From: Sphingobium bisphenolivorans
GTDB taxonomy: Bacteria > Pseudomonadota > Alphaproteobacteria > Sphingomonadales > Sphingomonadaceae
Assembly (NCBI RefSeq): GCF_000412635.1
Contig: NZ_ASTG01000011.1
Coordinates: 1-64,000, forward strand
Direction: 5' to 3'
DNA length: 64,000 nucleotides
The first letter of the stretch is position 1. Each line of letters opens with the position of its first letter. The notes under the pieces were generated by a model. It saw nothing but the letters and a program-made list of their open reading frames with translations. It was not told where the DNA came from and ran no database searches. Positions 43,836 through 51,684 of this stretch are shown in pieces. The translations under genes were made by a program, and so were the position numbers.

Positions 43836-45110
43836 CTATGTGGCGGCGGCGACGATCACGCGCTGGCCGAGGTCGGACCCTTCCGGCAGCGCGCCGACGA
43901 TGGACAGGGCGCCGTCCCTCTCCCGCCGCGCGATGACGACCGCAAGCCCATCGCCGTCCGTCGCGATCGACAGCGGATCGAGCGCCGCGGCGGTTTTCAT
44001 CGCGCTGCGGGCGGTCTGCTGGCGGTCCGGGCGCGCCGGCGCGCTCGTCCGGCGCTGTGCGCGCTCGTCCCGGACCAGCGCCTTCAGCCCGCCCTCATAC
44101 CGGCCCAGATAGTCGCCGAAGGTGCCGAGCTCAATGTTCGCCGCGCGGGCATGATCGAGCGCGGTCGCATATTCGGTGATGCGCGTCTTGTCATAGGTGG
44201 AGCCGAAGACCAGCTTCACCACGGCCGTCATTGGCGCGCGGGCCTGCACCTTCATGCCCGCATCGGCGAGCAGTTCGGCATATTGCTCCGGCCGGGCGAT
44301 TGTGACCAGCGCGAAGTCGTAGGAAAGGCCGATCGCGCGGTAGAGCGCGGTATGGCTGCGTGCCTCGCTGGTGCGGGCCTGCTCGGCGCTGTCGCGGGCG
44401 AGCGCAAGCCATTCCTCCAACGGCGCATCGTCGGCCGGACTCTCCATGCCGGCAAGGTCGAGCGGCGTCTCGAACTCATCGGCCGCAGGGCCATCGGCCC
44501 AGATCGGCGCGACGGGCGGGGAGGGCGGCGCGGCACGCAAAGCCGCCTCTACTTCCCGGTCGATCTCTTCGCCGATATCGCGGGCAACCACTTGCTTCCA
44601 GTTGATGACGCCGAAGACGAAATCGATCGTCTCGTCATCCGAGGAGAAGGGCATCAAGATGCCGCGATAGAGAATCTCGGCGCCGCGCTGGTTGAGGAAG
44701 CCCGCTTCAAAGCCGATCGGCGCAGCATTGGCGATGATCTGAAGATAATGATCCGTTAGCCGCGACAGCAGCGAACGGCTCGGCACGTCGTTGATATAGC
44801 GGATGGCACTGCCGATCTCGCACTCCTCGCGCAGAGCGGCGCCAAGATAGACGATGGCGGGATTGTCGATGCCGGTGCTGAAGTCCAGCAGCACGCTATA
44901 GGGACCGAAATCCTCCAGTTGGTCGGGCGAGAGATCCTCGATCGAAGGCAGGTTGCGCTCGCCCAGCAGCGACGCCCAATAATTATAGGCGCGCACCTGC
45001 ATGCGGCGCTCATCCGACCCGATGGCAGGCGGCGTGTCGAGCGCGACGTCACCGGCAGCCTCGAAATCGTCCTCCTGATGGGCGATCTCATGCCCCCGCA
45101 AACTGTCCAT
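43836..45110 (-). CDS. PAS-domain protein of unknown function
   Basis: A 424-residue soluble protein. Residues about 35-190 (RRMQVRAYNYWASLLGERNLPSIEDL, then YRGILMPFSSDDETIDFVFGVINWKQV) match the PAS-type domain found in many alphaproteobacterial proteins of unknown role. The rest is Ala/Arg-rich, with no HTH, kinase or GGDEF motif that I can see. It may be a sensor or scaffold. Single gene, reading away from tRNA-Thr. Confidence 0.72.
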   Translation of the reverse strand: MDSLRGHEIAHQEDDFEAAGDVALDTPPAIGSDERRMQVRAYNYWASLLGERNLPSIEDLSPDQLEDFGPYSVLLDFSTGIDNPAIVYLGAALREECEIGSAIRYINDVPSRSLLSRLTDHYLQIIANAAPIGFEAGFLNQRGAEILYRGILMPFSSDDETIDFVFGVINWKQVVARDIGEEIDREVEAALRAAPPSPPVAPIWADGPAADEFETPLDLAGMESPADDAPLEEWLALARDSAEQARTSEARSHTALYRAIGLSYDFALVTIARPEQYAELLADAGMKVQARAPMTAVVKLVFGSTYDKTRITEYATALDHARAANIELGTFGDYLGRYEGGLKALVRDERAQRRTSAPARPDRQQTARSAMKTAAALDPLSIATDGDGLAVVIARRERDGALSIVGALPEGSDLGQRVIVAAAT

Positions 45111-45291
45111 CGATCGATCCTAGTCCAGATAAAAAGGTCCTTACGCAGAATCGACACTGCCACAGGATGGTAAACAGCCCGTAAAGCCGCCCCCGCCTTT
45201 GCGCCCGCCCGGCCTTTTGGAGCGTCATATGGAGAATTTGAACGAGAGCGCTTGTCCTGCGCCCTAACCACTGTTATCTGCCCGCCCCAAC

Positions 45292-45367
45292 GCCGCTTTA
45301 GCTCAGTTGGTAGAGCACATCATTCGTAATGATGGGGTCACGTGTTCGAGTCACGTAAGCGGCACCA
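45292..45367 (+). tRNA. tRNA-Thr (anticodon CGU), island integration site
   Basis: Acceptor GCCGCTT pairs with AAGCGGC, the discriminator is A and CCA is encoded (45365-45367). The anticodon loop between ATCAT and ATGAT reads TCGTA with CGT as anticodon. The 3' end from 45350 forms the left copy of a 19-bp direct repeat, so integration rebuilt the gene. Confidence 0.95.
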
Positions 45368-45368
45368 G
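45350..45368 (+). repeat. Left attachment repeat (attL) in tRNA-Thr
   Basis: gtcacgtaagcggcaccag, the T-arm/acceptor end of tRNA-Thr plus one base, recurs exactly at 52717-52735 in the same direction. This is the usual product of tyrosine-integrase insertion into a tRNA 3' end. Confidence 0.85.
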
Positions 45369-45420
45369 TCCTCATAAAATCACCATAAAACAACGATCTA
45401 ATAGATCGTCCGCCCCTGAC

Positions 45421-45442
45421 TGTGACACACCACTGTCGCACA
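45421..45442 (+). repeat. Integrase arm-type site 1 (distal)
   Basis: TGTGACACAC-N3-TGTCGCACA, 53 bases past the left repeat and repeated 81 bases later. The layout resembles arm-binding sites of tyrosine integrases. Confidence 0.5.
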
Positions 45443-45501
45443 AAAGGGTCGATGAGGGGCATGTAAATGCTTCAAAACACTTGCAGAATCGTCGATCAAA
45501 C

Positions 45502-45523
45502 TGTGACACACAGGTGTCGCACA
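45502..45523 (+). repeat. Integrase arm-type site 2, over the integrase start
   Basis: Second copy of TGTGACACAC-N3-TGTCGCACA. The likely integrase start, GTG at 45514, lies inside it, so bound integrase could repress its own translation or transcription. Confidence 0.5.
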
Positions 45524-46545
45524 GACGGCATTGCGGGCTGTGGCGACGAGGGGCGGTCTATCAATATCGTGTCCGTGTCCCTGTCGATCTGATCGACCGG
45601 ATTGGCCGCACCCACATCAACCGATCTTTGAAAACCGCTTCCTTTTCAGTCGCGACACGATTGATCAGGAAGGTTGCTTTCGAGATTGAGGCCTATTTCG
45701 ATCAGACATCTGTGATCGAAGGCGGAACAGTGCTGCCCACAGTCGAGCCGCGAACCGAACGGATCGTCAGCCCCATCGTCCCCGACATTGCTCCTTCGGT
45801 CCCCGCCGCGCTGACGCTTGCGGAAATCAGCGAACGATATCTGAACGATCCTACATCAGCGCGGACAGCCAAGAGCGAAATGATCTACCGGACCACCTAT
45901 GCGACGATCTTGGGGATCGTCGGCCCTGATGCGTCTGCTGCCTCAATTAACCGCGAAACCTGTCGGGAGATTCTGGAAGTTCTGCGGCGCTTGCCGCCCA
46001 ACGCCAAGAAGCGCTGGCCGGATATGCCGCCGCGAGCACTCGCGGACATGGCAACGGCGCAGGGCATCGCACCAATGAGTGTGGCGAATGTGAATGAATA
46101 TATGAACAAGCTCTCGACGCTCTTTAACTGGGCCGTGAAGGAGGAGATGCTGACGCGGAACCCAGCCCAAGGGTTGAAAATCGCCGATGGAACGGCAGCG
46201 CGCGAGAAGCGACGCCCATTCTCCGTTCAGCAACTTCAACGGATTTTCGATGCGCCGATTTATCGCGGTTGCGTCGATGATGAGCGAGGCTTCGCCACGA
46301 TAGGTAAAGAAAGGCCGAAGCGCTCGCGGTTTTGGATTCCCCTCATCGGGTTGTTCGCTGGGATGAGGCTGAATGAGATTTGCCAGCTACACGCAGCGGA
46401 TGTGCGGAAGCTCGACGGCATATGGTGTTTCATCGTCACCGGGCAGGGGGAGGGCCGACGCGTGATAGGCGGTCACCAGACAGCCATCGGACAGCACGAG
46501 GCGCTTGCCCTTAACTTTTTGCAGGCGTTTCAGAAGATTGCGTAG
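45514..46545 (+). pseudogene. int: Truncated tyrosine-type integrase
   Basis: From GTG 45514 the product has an N-terminal DUF6538-like start (GLWRRGAVYQYRVRVP), a SAM-like core-binding domain (about 110-245) and the first catalytic Arg (GLFAGMRLNEICQLHAADV). Homology stops at about DGIWCFIV (near 46435); the last 35 or so codons read through the antisense of the next gene. The K, HxxR, H/W and Tyr catalytic elements are missing, so it should be inactive. The frame is open back into the tRNA, but GTG 45514 matches the position of the start in the second, related integrase copy. Confidence 0.8.
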
Positions 46546-46698
46546 TGCCCGCTCGGCGCATTCAACATCCTTGTCTCGCACGAGTATCCCACCCTCAACC
46601 TCTGAACCGAAGGCCAGAATGATGTCCAAATCGCTGGGCAGAATCGCCCTCTGAGCCATGCGGGCCACTGCATGTATGGAGACTGTCATCTCACTCAT
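46387..46698 (-). CDS. DUF4258-like small protein, partner of the XRE gene
   Basis: A 103-residue protein. HAVARMAQRAI near the N-terminus, a short G-x-E (AFGSEVEGG) and a later LVLSDGCLVTAYH match the DUF4258 pattern, a small fold near RelE/BrnT-type toxins. The last 20 or so residues are antisense to the integrase remnant, so the natural C-terminus was probably replaced at the junction near 46455. ATG 46698 overlaps the XRE stop by four bases (ATGA), with GGAG upstream. A toxin-like role is only a possibility. Confidence 0.55.
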   Translation of the reverse strand: MSEMTVSIHAVARMAQRAILPSDLDIILAFGSEVEGGILVRDKDVECAERALRNLLKRLQKVKGKRLVLSDGCLVTAYHASALPLPGDDETPYAVELPHIRCV

Positions 46699-47600
46699 TT
46701 CTCAACTCCTGTGCCGAGAAGCAGTTGATCAAGATTCATCAAGCTGCTGAGGGCCTTATCGCCATGCTCTTTAGCCCATTGGGCGATGACCGCTTCTCCG
46801 CCTTCACGGACTTCTTTTGGCATCTCATGCAGTGGGGCGTTCCCATGAACGATATGATGCGCAGCATCCTCGTCCCCACCAACAAGTTCGAGAGCCTCTT
46901 CCATTCCAAGTGTATAGAGAGGCTGGGTCCAGTCAGGGGACCAAAATTCGAATTGGACATTGTCTCCGAGTGAATCGGCAACCGAGGCGAGAAACTGAGA
47001 CATCGGATTTTGCTCACCATGATCGTAATCGAATGCGACCGATTCATCTTTAATTTCGATTCCAAATATGTCTCGCCGTTCAATTGATCGGCGCTCTTCG
47101 GCAATGATATCCTCGCCTTGCCAATTGTTTGTTGCGAGGCCACTCAAGTGCTTCGGCTGGGGCGCGCTCGCCAATGCGTCAAGCTTTTGGGCGATATAGT
47201 CAACCCGCTCTCGTCGCCACTTCAAACTCATCTCTGCCGCCCAGTAGAAGAGAAGAGGAGCGAGGTGAAGAATTTGACCCGCCTTAACATTGTAACGGGC
47301 GGCGGTCAGGTTGAGCGCATTTCGCGCATCGTTGGACATTTTGAAATTCAACTGAGACTTCGGAGACAGGACGGACGACCGCTCAGGTTTCTCAATGTCG
47401 GAGCCGACAAGCGCATCTGCATCGACGCCAAGGGCGGAAGCAAGCCTTCGAACGGTCGAGGGCCTTGGTGCGGCTCTTTTTCCATTCTCGATTTTGCTGA
47501 TCGTTCCACGATCCACTTTGGCTCGGACAGCGAGTTCATCGAGTGTGAGGTTCTTGCGCTCTCTGAGCCACCTTAGATTCTTCGGATTTATCTCTGCCAT
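46695..47600 (-). CDS. XRE-family regulator with a large C-terminal domain
   Basis: A 301-residue protein. Residues 6-62 form an XRE helix-turn-helix (LRWLRERKNLTLDELAVRAKVDRGTISKIENGKRAAPRPSTVRRLASAL). The remaining 240 residues match no domain I recognise: a helical block with KMSNDARNALNLTAARYNV and an acidic end. ATG at 47600 has GGAG upstream. It is translationally coupled to the DUF4258-like gene. Upstream are inverted repeats likely to be its operator. It could be the island's master regulator or the antitoxin of a pair. Confidence 0.75.
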   Translation of the reverse strand: MAEINPKNLRWLRERKNLTLDELAVRAKVDRGTISKIENGKRAAPRPSTVRRLASALGVDADALVGSDIEKPERSSVLSPKSQLNFKMSNDARNALNLTAARYNVKAGQILHLAPLLFYWAAEMSLKWRRERVDYIAQKLDALASAPQPKHLSGLATNNWQGEDIIAEERRSIERRDIFGIEIKDESVAFDYDHGEQNPMSQFLASVADSLGDNVQFEFWSPDWTQPLYTLGMEEALELVGGDEDAAHHIVHGNAPLHEMPKEVREGGEAVIAQWAKEHGDKALSSLMNLDQLLLGTGVEK

Positions 47601-47638
47601 GTCTCAATCTCCAATAGGGAGATGATATGCCGCAAATA

Positions 47639-47662
47639 ATATACCCATCAATAGGCGTATAT
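47639..47662 (-). promoter_or_regulatory. Inverted repeat upstream of the XRE gene
   Basis: ATATAC-N12-GTATAT lies 39 bases before the XRE start in an AT-rich stretch; TCTCC/GGAGA (47607-47621) is a second small palindrome, and CAATAGG occurs in both. Probably operator and promoter for the XRE pair. No gene is convincing between 47601 and 47885. Confidence 0.5.
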
Positions 47663-47885
47663 GTGGATAATGGATAGAAATGCATCTCAATGGCATACAT
47701 ATTGTGGCGTTTTAATGCTTATGCGGCGCGTTGCGGTGAGTTGGAGCAAAATCTGTCGCGCCTCGCAGACTTTTATAGGCGCTTTATAGGCTTCACGGTC
47801 ACAGCGTCGCTTCACTCTCGTGCCAACGCCTCAGCGAACCCCTGCGACGAGGACAGAAACAGCGGCCCAACGGATAAATAACCCT

Positions 47886-48146
47886 ATGGAAAACATATCT
47901 ATTCAAGAGTTGGTCCGCCGCGTCGCAGCCCTCACGCTGAGCCAGAAGGCCATCACGCCTGTCGCCATCGCCGAAATCCCGCTCCGCGATGAGGAGTGCC
48001 CCGAAGAACGAGGCGATGAGTTGCGCCTGTGGTGTCAGCAAAATTGTAAGGGGCGTTGGAGACATCTAAGTCGAGGCGCACCCGGCGTCGTACGGATGGG
48101 ATTTGAATCCGCCTACGACGCCGTGATGTTTCGTCTGGCTAATTAA
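47886..48146 (+). CDS. Small island protein of unknown function
   Basis: An 86-residue product beginning MENISIQELVRRV. The second half (LRLWCQQNCKGRWRHLS, then VVRMGFESAYDAVMFRLAN) looks like a compact folded protein with two close Cys. ATG 47886 is used rather than a start 22 codons up, because the extra segment is low-quality sequence. Its stop overlaps the convergent helicase gene by four bases. Not recognised. Confidence 0.5.
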   Translation: MENISIQELVRRVAALTLSQKAITPVAIAEIPLRDEECPEERGDELRLWCQQNCKGRWRHLSRGAPGVVRMGFESAYDAVMFRLAN

Positions 48147-49639
48147 GCTGCTTTTTTCAGCGCTTTTGCCTTAGCCCGGGCCTCTCGCTTGCGTTCGGCG
48201 TCCCTTCGACGCTTCTCTGCATCGTAGGCGGCCTTTTCTTCAGGGGTTCGCATCGTCGTTTTGGGTCCCCGCCGTTCGAGCAGTGGAATCTCCGGCCCGT
48301 TCTCGACCTTCTTCATCGTCGCCGCGACATAAACAAGGCCGTCGAAATATTCTTTGAGATAGAGTGCTTGCTCGCGGTCAAAAACCCAGATGTGCACGGG
48401 CGACGAGTTGCCCTCGTCGCGGATGCTGGTTCTGGTCACGAACTGGAGGATGGTTTCATGCTCGATGCTGCGGGTCCAATACTCAACGGGAATGTTGAGC
48501 GCCTTCAGGAGTGCGATGAGATTGGGAGCCGGTTTGGCGGAATAAATGGCTGCAACATGGCTCTTTTTCTGGTGCGCGTTCGTTCCGGCTTGCCGTGGCG
48601 ATAGGTAATTCGAGGGGCTCAACCCCGCCGCTTCCAGACCCTTCCGCGCCGAAACCGAGTCTTCGAAACTCGAATCGTCGTTCGCCGGATCATTGGCTGT
48701 CCAAATGCACTCGACGCCGTTCAATTCGCCCGCAAGATATGCGCCGATCTCGTTCAGCATGACCTGCCCGCTTGCGCTGTCGAACAGGTTTCGAGAAGCG
48801 CAGCGGTGTTCAGAGAAATATTGAATGTTCACGACACGGTGATGGAAGTCCCTCTTGCCTTTGAGGGATTCCCTAGTGCTCCATTCAATCGCCTCGACAT
48901 CGAGCGTCGCTGAAATCATGCTGCCGATGTCCGCGCGAAAGCGATTGCCCAGCAGGGTGATGCGATCAAAAGCCTGCAATTCCCAGAGTGAGAACGCACT
49001 AGCCCAACACCACTGAACCTTCTTGTCCGCCATAGCGGTCCAGTCGGGGAGGTTGCAGAGGACGAAACGCGTTGCATCTGGGCGCGACGCATCCAGCACA
49101 CGGCGATGAAAAACCGCGAGATGGCTGTGAGACTCGTCAGCCCGAACATCGGCGGCGGTTAGCGCTATACCGGCAGGCGTTGCGACGACCGCATACCACT
49201 CGCCATCCAGAGGTTTAAGTTCATAGAACTTCTCGAAATATGCCTGATCGAGATGCGTCTGCTTTTGTTCGAAATCGAGGAAATTAGGCACCTCATCCAC
49301 AATGATTTGCCATCCAGCGAAGCCGCTGAAATCGCTTCGTAGCATAGCGGCATGAGTGGCGAGGACGATAACATGTCGATAAAGGCGGTAATCATCCGGG
49401 ATAGCCTCGATCCTGCGGCTCACGCTGTTCGTTCGACTGCGCGAGTTGCTGTGGATGTCAACGATGGTCGGATGTGTTCCCTGAACTGCGGCGAGTTTGA
49501 CGATTTCCTGACGGAGTTCGCTAAATCGCTCAATCCGTTCCACGATGAACAAAACTTTGCATGATTCTTTCGTTATATCCTCCAATACGCGATAGGTCTT
49601 TCCGCTTCCAGTTGGTGATTCATCTATAATAATTTTCAT
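48143..49639 (-). CDS. SF2 helicase-like ATPase of the island
   Basis: A 498-residue protein. Walker A is SPTGSGKT (8-15), motif II is IIVDEVP (about 112-118), and QFVTRTSIR (about 399-407) resembles the motif VI arginine fingers of SF2 helicases. The spacing of the motifs is normal. The last 45 residues are a Lys/Arg/Glu coiled coil (EEKAAYDAEKRRRDAERKREARAKAK). ATG at 49639 has AAGGA six bases before it. Best guess is a replication helicase of the element; no primase or Rep is found. A defence role is possible but nothing shows it. Confidence 0.7.
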   Translation of the reverse strand: MKIIIDESPTGSGKTYRVLEDITKESCKVLFIVERIERFSELRQEIVKLAAVQGTHPTIVDIHSNSRSRTNSVSRRIEAIPDDYRLYRHVIVLATHAAMLRSDFSGFAGWQIIVDEVPNFLDFEQKQTHLDQAYFEKFYELKPLDGEWYAVVATPAGIALTAADVRADESHSHLAVFHRRVLDASRPDATRFVLCNLPDWTAMADKKVQWCWASAFSLWELQAFDRITLLGNRFRADIGSMISATLDVEAIEWSTRESLKGKRDFHHRVVNIQYFSEHRCASRNLFDSASGQVMLNEIGAYLAGELNGVECIWTANDPANDDSSFEDSVSARKGLEAAGLSPSNYLSPRQAGTNAHQKKSHVAAIYSAKPAPNLIALLKALNIPVEYWTRSIEHETILQFVTRTSIRDEGNSSPVHIWVFDREQALYLKEYFDGLVYVAATMKKVENGPEIPLLERRGPKTTMRTPEEKAAYDAEKRRRDAERKREARAKAKALKKAA

Positions 49640-50350
49640 ATATGTCCTTAAAAATCTCCTTCACAACCTTTATACACTAGCGATATTATGATCTGCATTA
49701 TTAAACTGTCCATTTGCCGATCTATTTCGCGTCCGTTCTATTTCCCTAATAAGGTAGGAATTACAGCGGACACATTTCTCTACCCAAAATATCAATTGTT
49801 GTGGCGGGACAGGGCGTTGCGCCCTCTCCCGCTATGGCAATTGATCGAAGGCATGCCCCAGCATGCCGACGCCATGATGATCCATTGGAAGATGGGATGC
49901 ATGAGCGCACCGGCTCGGTCGCCGGTCCGCTCAGCAGAACAGGTTCGTCGTCGCGACATCTACGATGTCCCGTCGTCTCCCTGTTCGCGGGTTCCAAAGT
50001 TGGATTTCGCGAGCATCACATTGTTCGCGGCAAAGTCTTCTGGGAAGGAATGCGGGGCGCAGCCCGCCACCCTATAGATCGGCGAGCGGACGCCCATTCC
50101 AAAACCGTCGTTGAACTCGCTTCTGGCAAAATCGCGGAAAACCGTGTTCCGCAAAGGGTGGCGGCAAGGGTTTGGGAAACGGTGCGCAAATCAGTTGGAA
50201 ATTGAACGATGGCCAGAATGGCACAAGGTCGGCAAAATTGGCACGGGCGACCCTAAGTGCATTTTTGCCGTTGACAGCGTCGTCTGAATGGCTGATTTAT
50301 GATTAGCCTCGGCCCAGTCATTCTTGCCGACGCTAAAGAAAGGCAGTCCC
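49640..50350. other. 711-bp stretch without a convincing gene
   Basis: Several short frames exist here, but none has a good start, codon pattern or recognisable motif. The first 150 bases are clearly AT-rich and must hold the helicase promoter. At 50206-50260 two close copies of (A/T)TGGCAC occur near AAAATT. A TTGACA at 50271 may be the -35 of the next gene, though the -10 is weak. The stretch could hold an origin for the element; that is speculation. Confidence 0.4.
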
Positions 50351-50815
50351 ATGCTACAGTCCTCCACCTCTCCGCTCGTCTACCTCCCCTGCTTCTCGAT
50401 CGCAGAAGCCGAGTATCTGATCGAAGCGCAGAAGCGGTTTCGGTCTGAGGAGCTAACACCTGCGAGCGACGATCCGGATGATGCCGCTGATCGCATCATC
50501 GCCGCCCTGAACGCCGCACCCCTTCCGTCGATCTACGGTGAGTATCTGAAGGTGCTGGTCAATGCCGACGATTATCTCGACATTCGAGCCATCGCTGCGA
50601 AGCTGAACATCTCACCCACCCAAATCGGTGCGATGGCCTCCAAGCTGTCGGCAAGGCTCAAGAAGGTGGCGACGGCGAGTGAGCTTCGTGATCTCAAGAC
50701 CCCGCTGAACCTGCTGGTGGCGATCCGCTATGATCAGGGGACCAAAGAAGCCAGCCATCGGCTTACTGATCCCGCTGGACGGTCCGCCGCTGTTCGCTTC
50801 CTTGGCAAGGAATAA
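50351..50815 (+). CDS. Island protein with a possible winged-helix segment
   Basis: A 154-residue product. The middle (DIRAIAAKLNISPTQIGAMASKLSARLKKV) reads like a helix-turn-helix with wing, so DNA binding is plausible. ATG at 50351 (MLQSSTSP) was chosen over a start nine codons up because AAAGGCAG sits just before it. A hairpin follows 14 bases after the stop. Family not recognised. Confidence 0.6.
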   Translation: MLQSSTSPLVYLPCFSIAEAEYLIEAQKRFRSEELTPASDDPDDAADRIIAALNAAPLPSIYGEYLKVLVNADDYLDIRAIAAKLNISPTQIGAMASKLSARLKKVATASELRDLKTPLNLLVAIRYDQGTKEASHRLTDPAGRSAAVRFLGKE

Positions 50816-50828
50816 CCGCAGCAGCGCA

Positions 50829-50853
50829 GGGGCCGGATTGTCGATCCGGCCCC
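50829..50853 (+). terminator. Hairpin after the winged-helix-like gene
   Basis: GGGGCCGGAT, loop of five, ATCCGGCCCC. A strong stem with no T-run, in the right place to end the preceding transcript and the opposite small gene. Confidence 0.55.
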
Positions 50854-50903
50854 GCTGGTCTGTCGATGCGCCGTCCGACTTATTATAGGTCCTCACCTAA
50901 GGC

Positions 50904-51059
50904 TTAATCCCGAGGCTCGTGCCACCCTTCTCCGCGTGAGGCCCGGCGGTCGCTCTCATCCTTGGCACTGCCGAGGAAGCCCCACCTCGCTTCATTCTCC
51001 TTCCGCTCGCGGTGACGATCTTCCTTACCACCCTTGCCGGACTTCTTGCTCCCGAACAT
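50904..51059 (-). CDS. Highly charged small protein
   Basis: A 51-residue product, MFGSKKSGKGGKEDRH and on, almost entirely Lys/Arg/Glu/Asp/Gly/Ser. The start at 51059 has a good AGGAGG five or so bases upstream, which is the main support. Likely disordered. Function unknown. Confidence 0.4.
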   Translation of the reverse strand: MFGSKKSGKGGKEDRHRERKENEARWGFLGSAKDESDRRASRGEGWHEPRD

Positions 51060-51130
51060 CGCGCCCTCCTGCGCCAGAAGTGTGGATGCGGACATAACGA
51101 GCGAGCCCCGCATCCTATCCTCAGAAAAAT

Positions 51131-51152
51131 ATCGAACTAAATGAACTACTTG
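51131..51152 (+). promoter_or_regulatory. Shared promoter/operator element, copy A
   Basis: Contains ATCGAACTAAA-N-GAACTA-N-TTG, then AACTGTG 12 bases later. Nearly the same block precedes the serine recombinase at 51631. GAACTA is repeated directly, as for an operator. Confidence 0.5.
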
Positions 51153-51202
51153 ACTGTCTGGCGAACTGTGCAATCCCCATGTGGATCACTGAGGGAGGCC
51201 GG

Positions 51203-51625
51203 ATGGAACGTGTTGAACTGGAACTCATCGGCAACGAAATCTCGATCACCATCGAGGCCGAAGACAAGTCCGTGTCCGCAGTGCGCCGGATCAGCGCGAC
51301 CAACGCCCTGACCCTCGCGACATTGCTCAGCGGCGAAGCCCCCGAACTGACCCTCAACATCGATCTCAAGAATGGAGTATGGCTCCAACGAGATCACTGG
51401 CCGCATCAGGTCGCCTTCTTGGAAATCGCTCGCCCAGAGGGTGGCCGCGCAGTCGCCTTCCTCGAAGGCAGTGTGATCCAGCAGATCGGCCAATGCCTGC
51501 ACCGCCTCTACCTCGCAGCCAATGGCTCGACGGGGACGGATGGCACGTCTCATGTCTTCTCAGCAGCTTACTGCTATCCCGAGAAGGACGACCCGCGCGA
51601 CCAAGCCGACCAGCCGTCATCCTGA
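51203..51625 (+). CDS. Island protein of unknown function
   Basis: A 140-residue product from ATG 51203 (MERVELELIGNEISITIEAEDKSV), preceded by GAGGGAGG; an ATG eight codons up is less well placed. The N-terminus is beta-rich, the middle holds ISATNALTLATLLSG, and the acidic C-terminus (YPEKDDPRDQADQ) is probably disordered. No family recognised. It has the same upstream element as the recombinase 480 bases on, so the two may be regulated together. Confidence 0.55.
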   Translation: MERVELELIGNEISITIEAEDKSVSAVRRISATNALTLATLLSGEAPELTLNIDLKNGVWLQRDHWPHQVAFLEIARPEGGRAVAFLEGSVIQQIGQCLHRLYLAANGSTGTDGTSHVFSAAYCYPEKDDPRDQADQPSS

Positions 51626-51630
51626 AAATA

Positions 51631-51652
51631 ATCGAACTAAAAGAACTAGTTG
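51631..51652 (+). promoter_or_regulatory. Shared promoter/operator element, copy B
   Basis: ATCGAACTAAA-N-GAACTA-N-TTG with AACTGTG at 51665-51671, matching copy A at 51131. It ends 33 bases before the recombinase ATG. Confidence 0.5.
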
Positions 51653-51684
51653 GTGGCATTTCGGAACTGTGAGACCATGCTGGA

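Noticed and set aside
45307..45513. Integrase beginning inside the tRNA gene
   Set aside because: The frame is open there, but likeness between the two integrases as proteins starts at the GTG within the second arm-type repeat.
47690..47881. A 63-codon plus-strand frame
   Set aside because: No ribosome site and composition unlike a protein; it lies in the likely regulatory gap of the XRE pair.
49688..50205. Frames of 129, 134 and 64 codons in the island
   Set aside because: They overlap each other on both strands, lack ribosome sites and show no recognisable fold; I left the stretch as gene-free.
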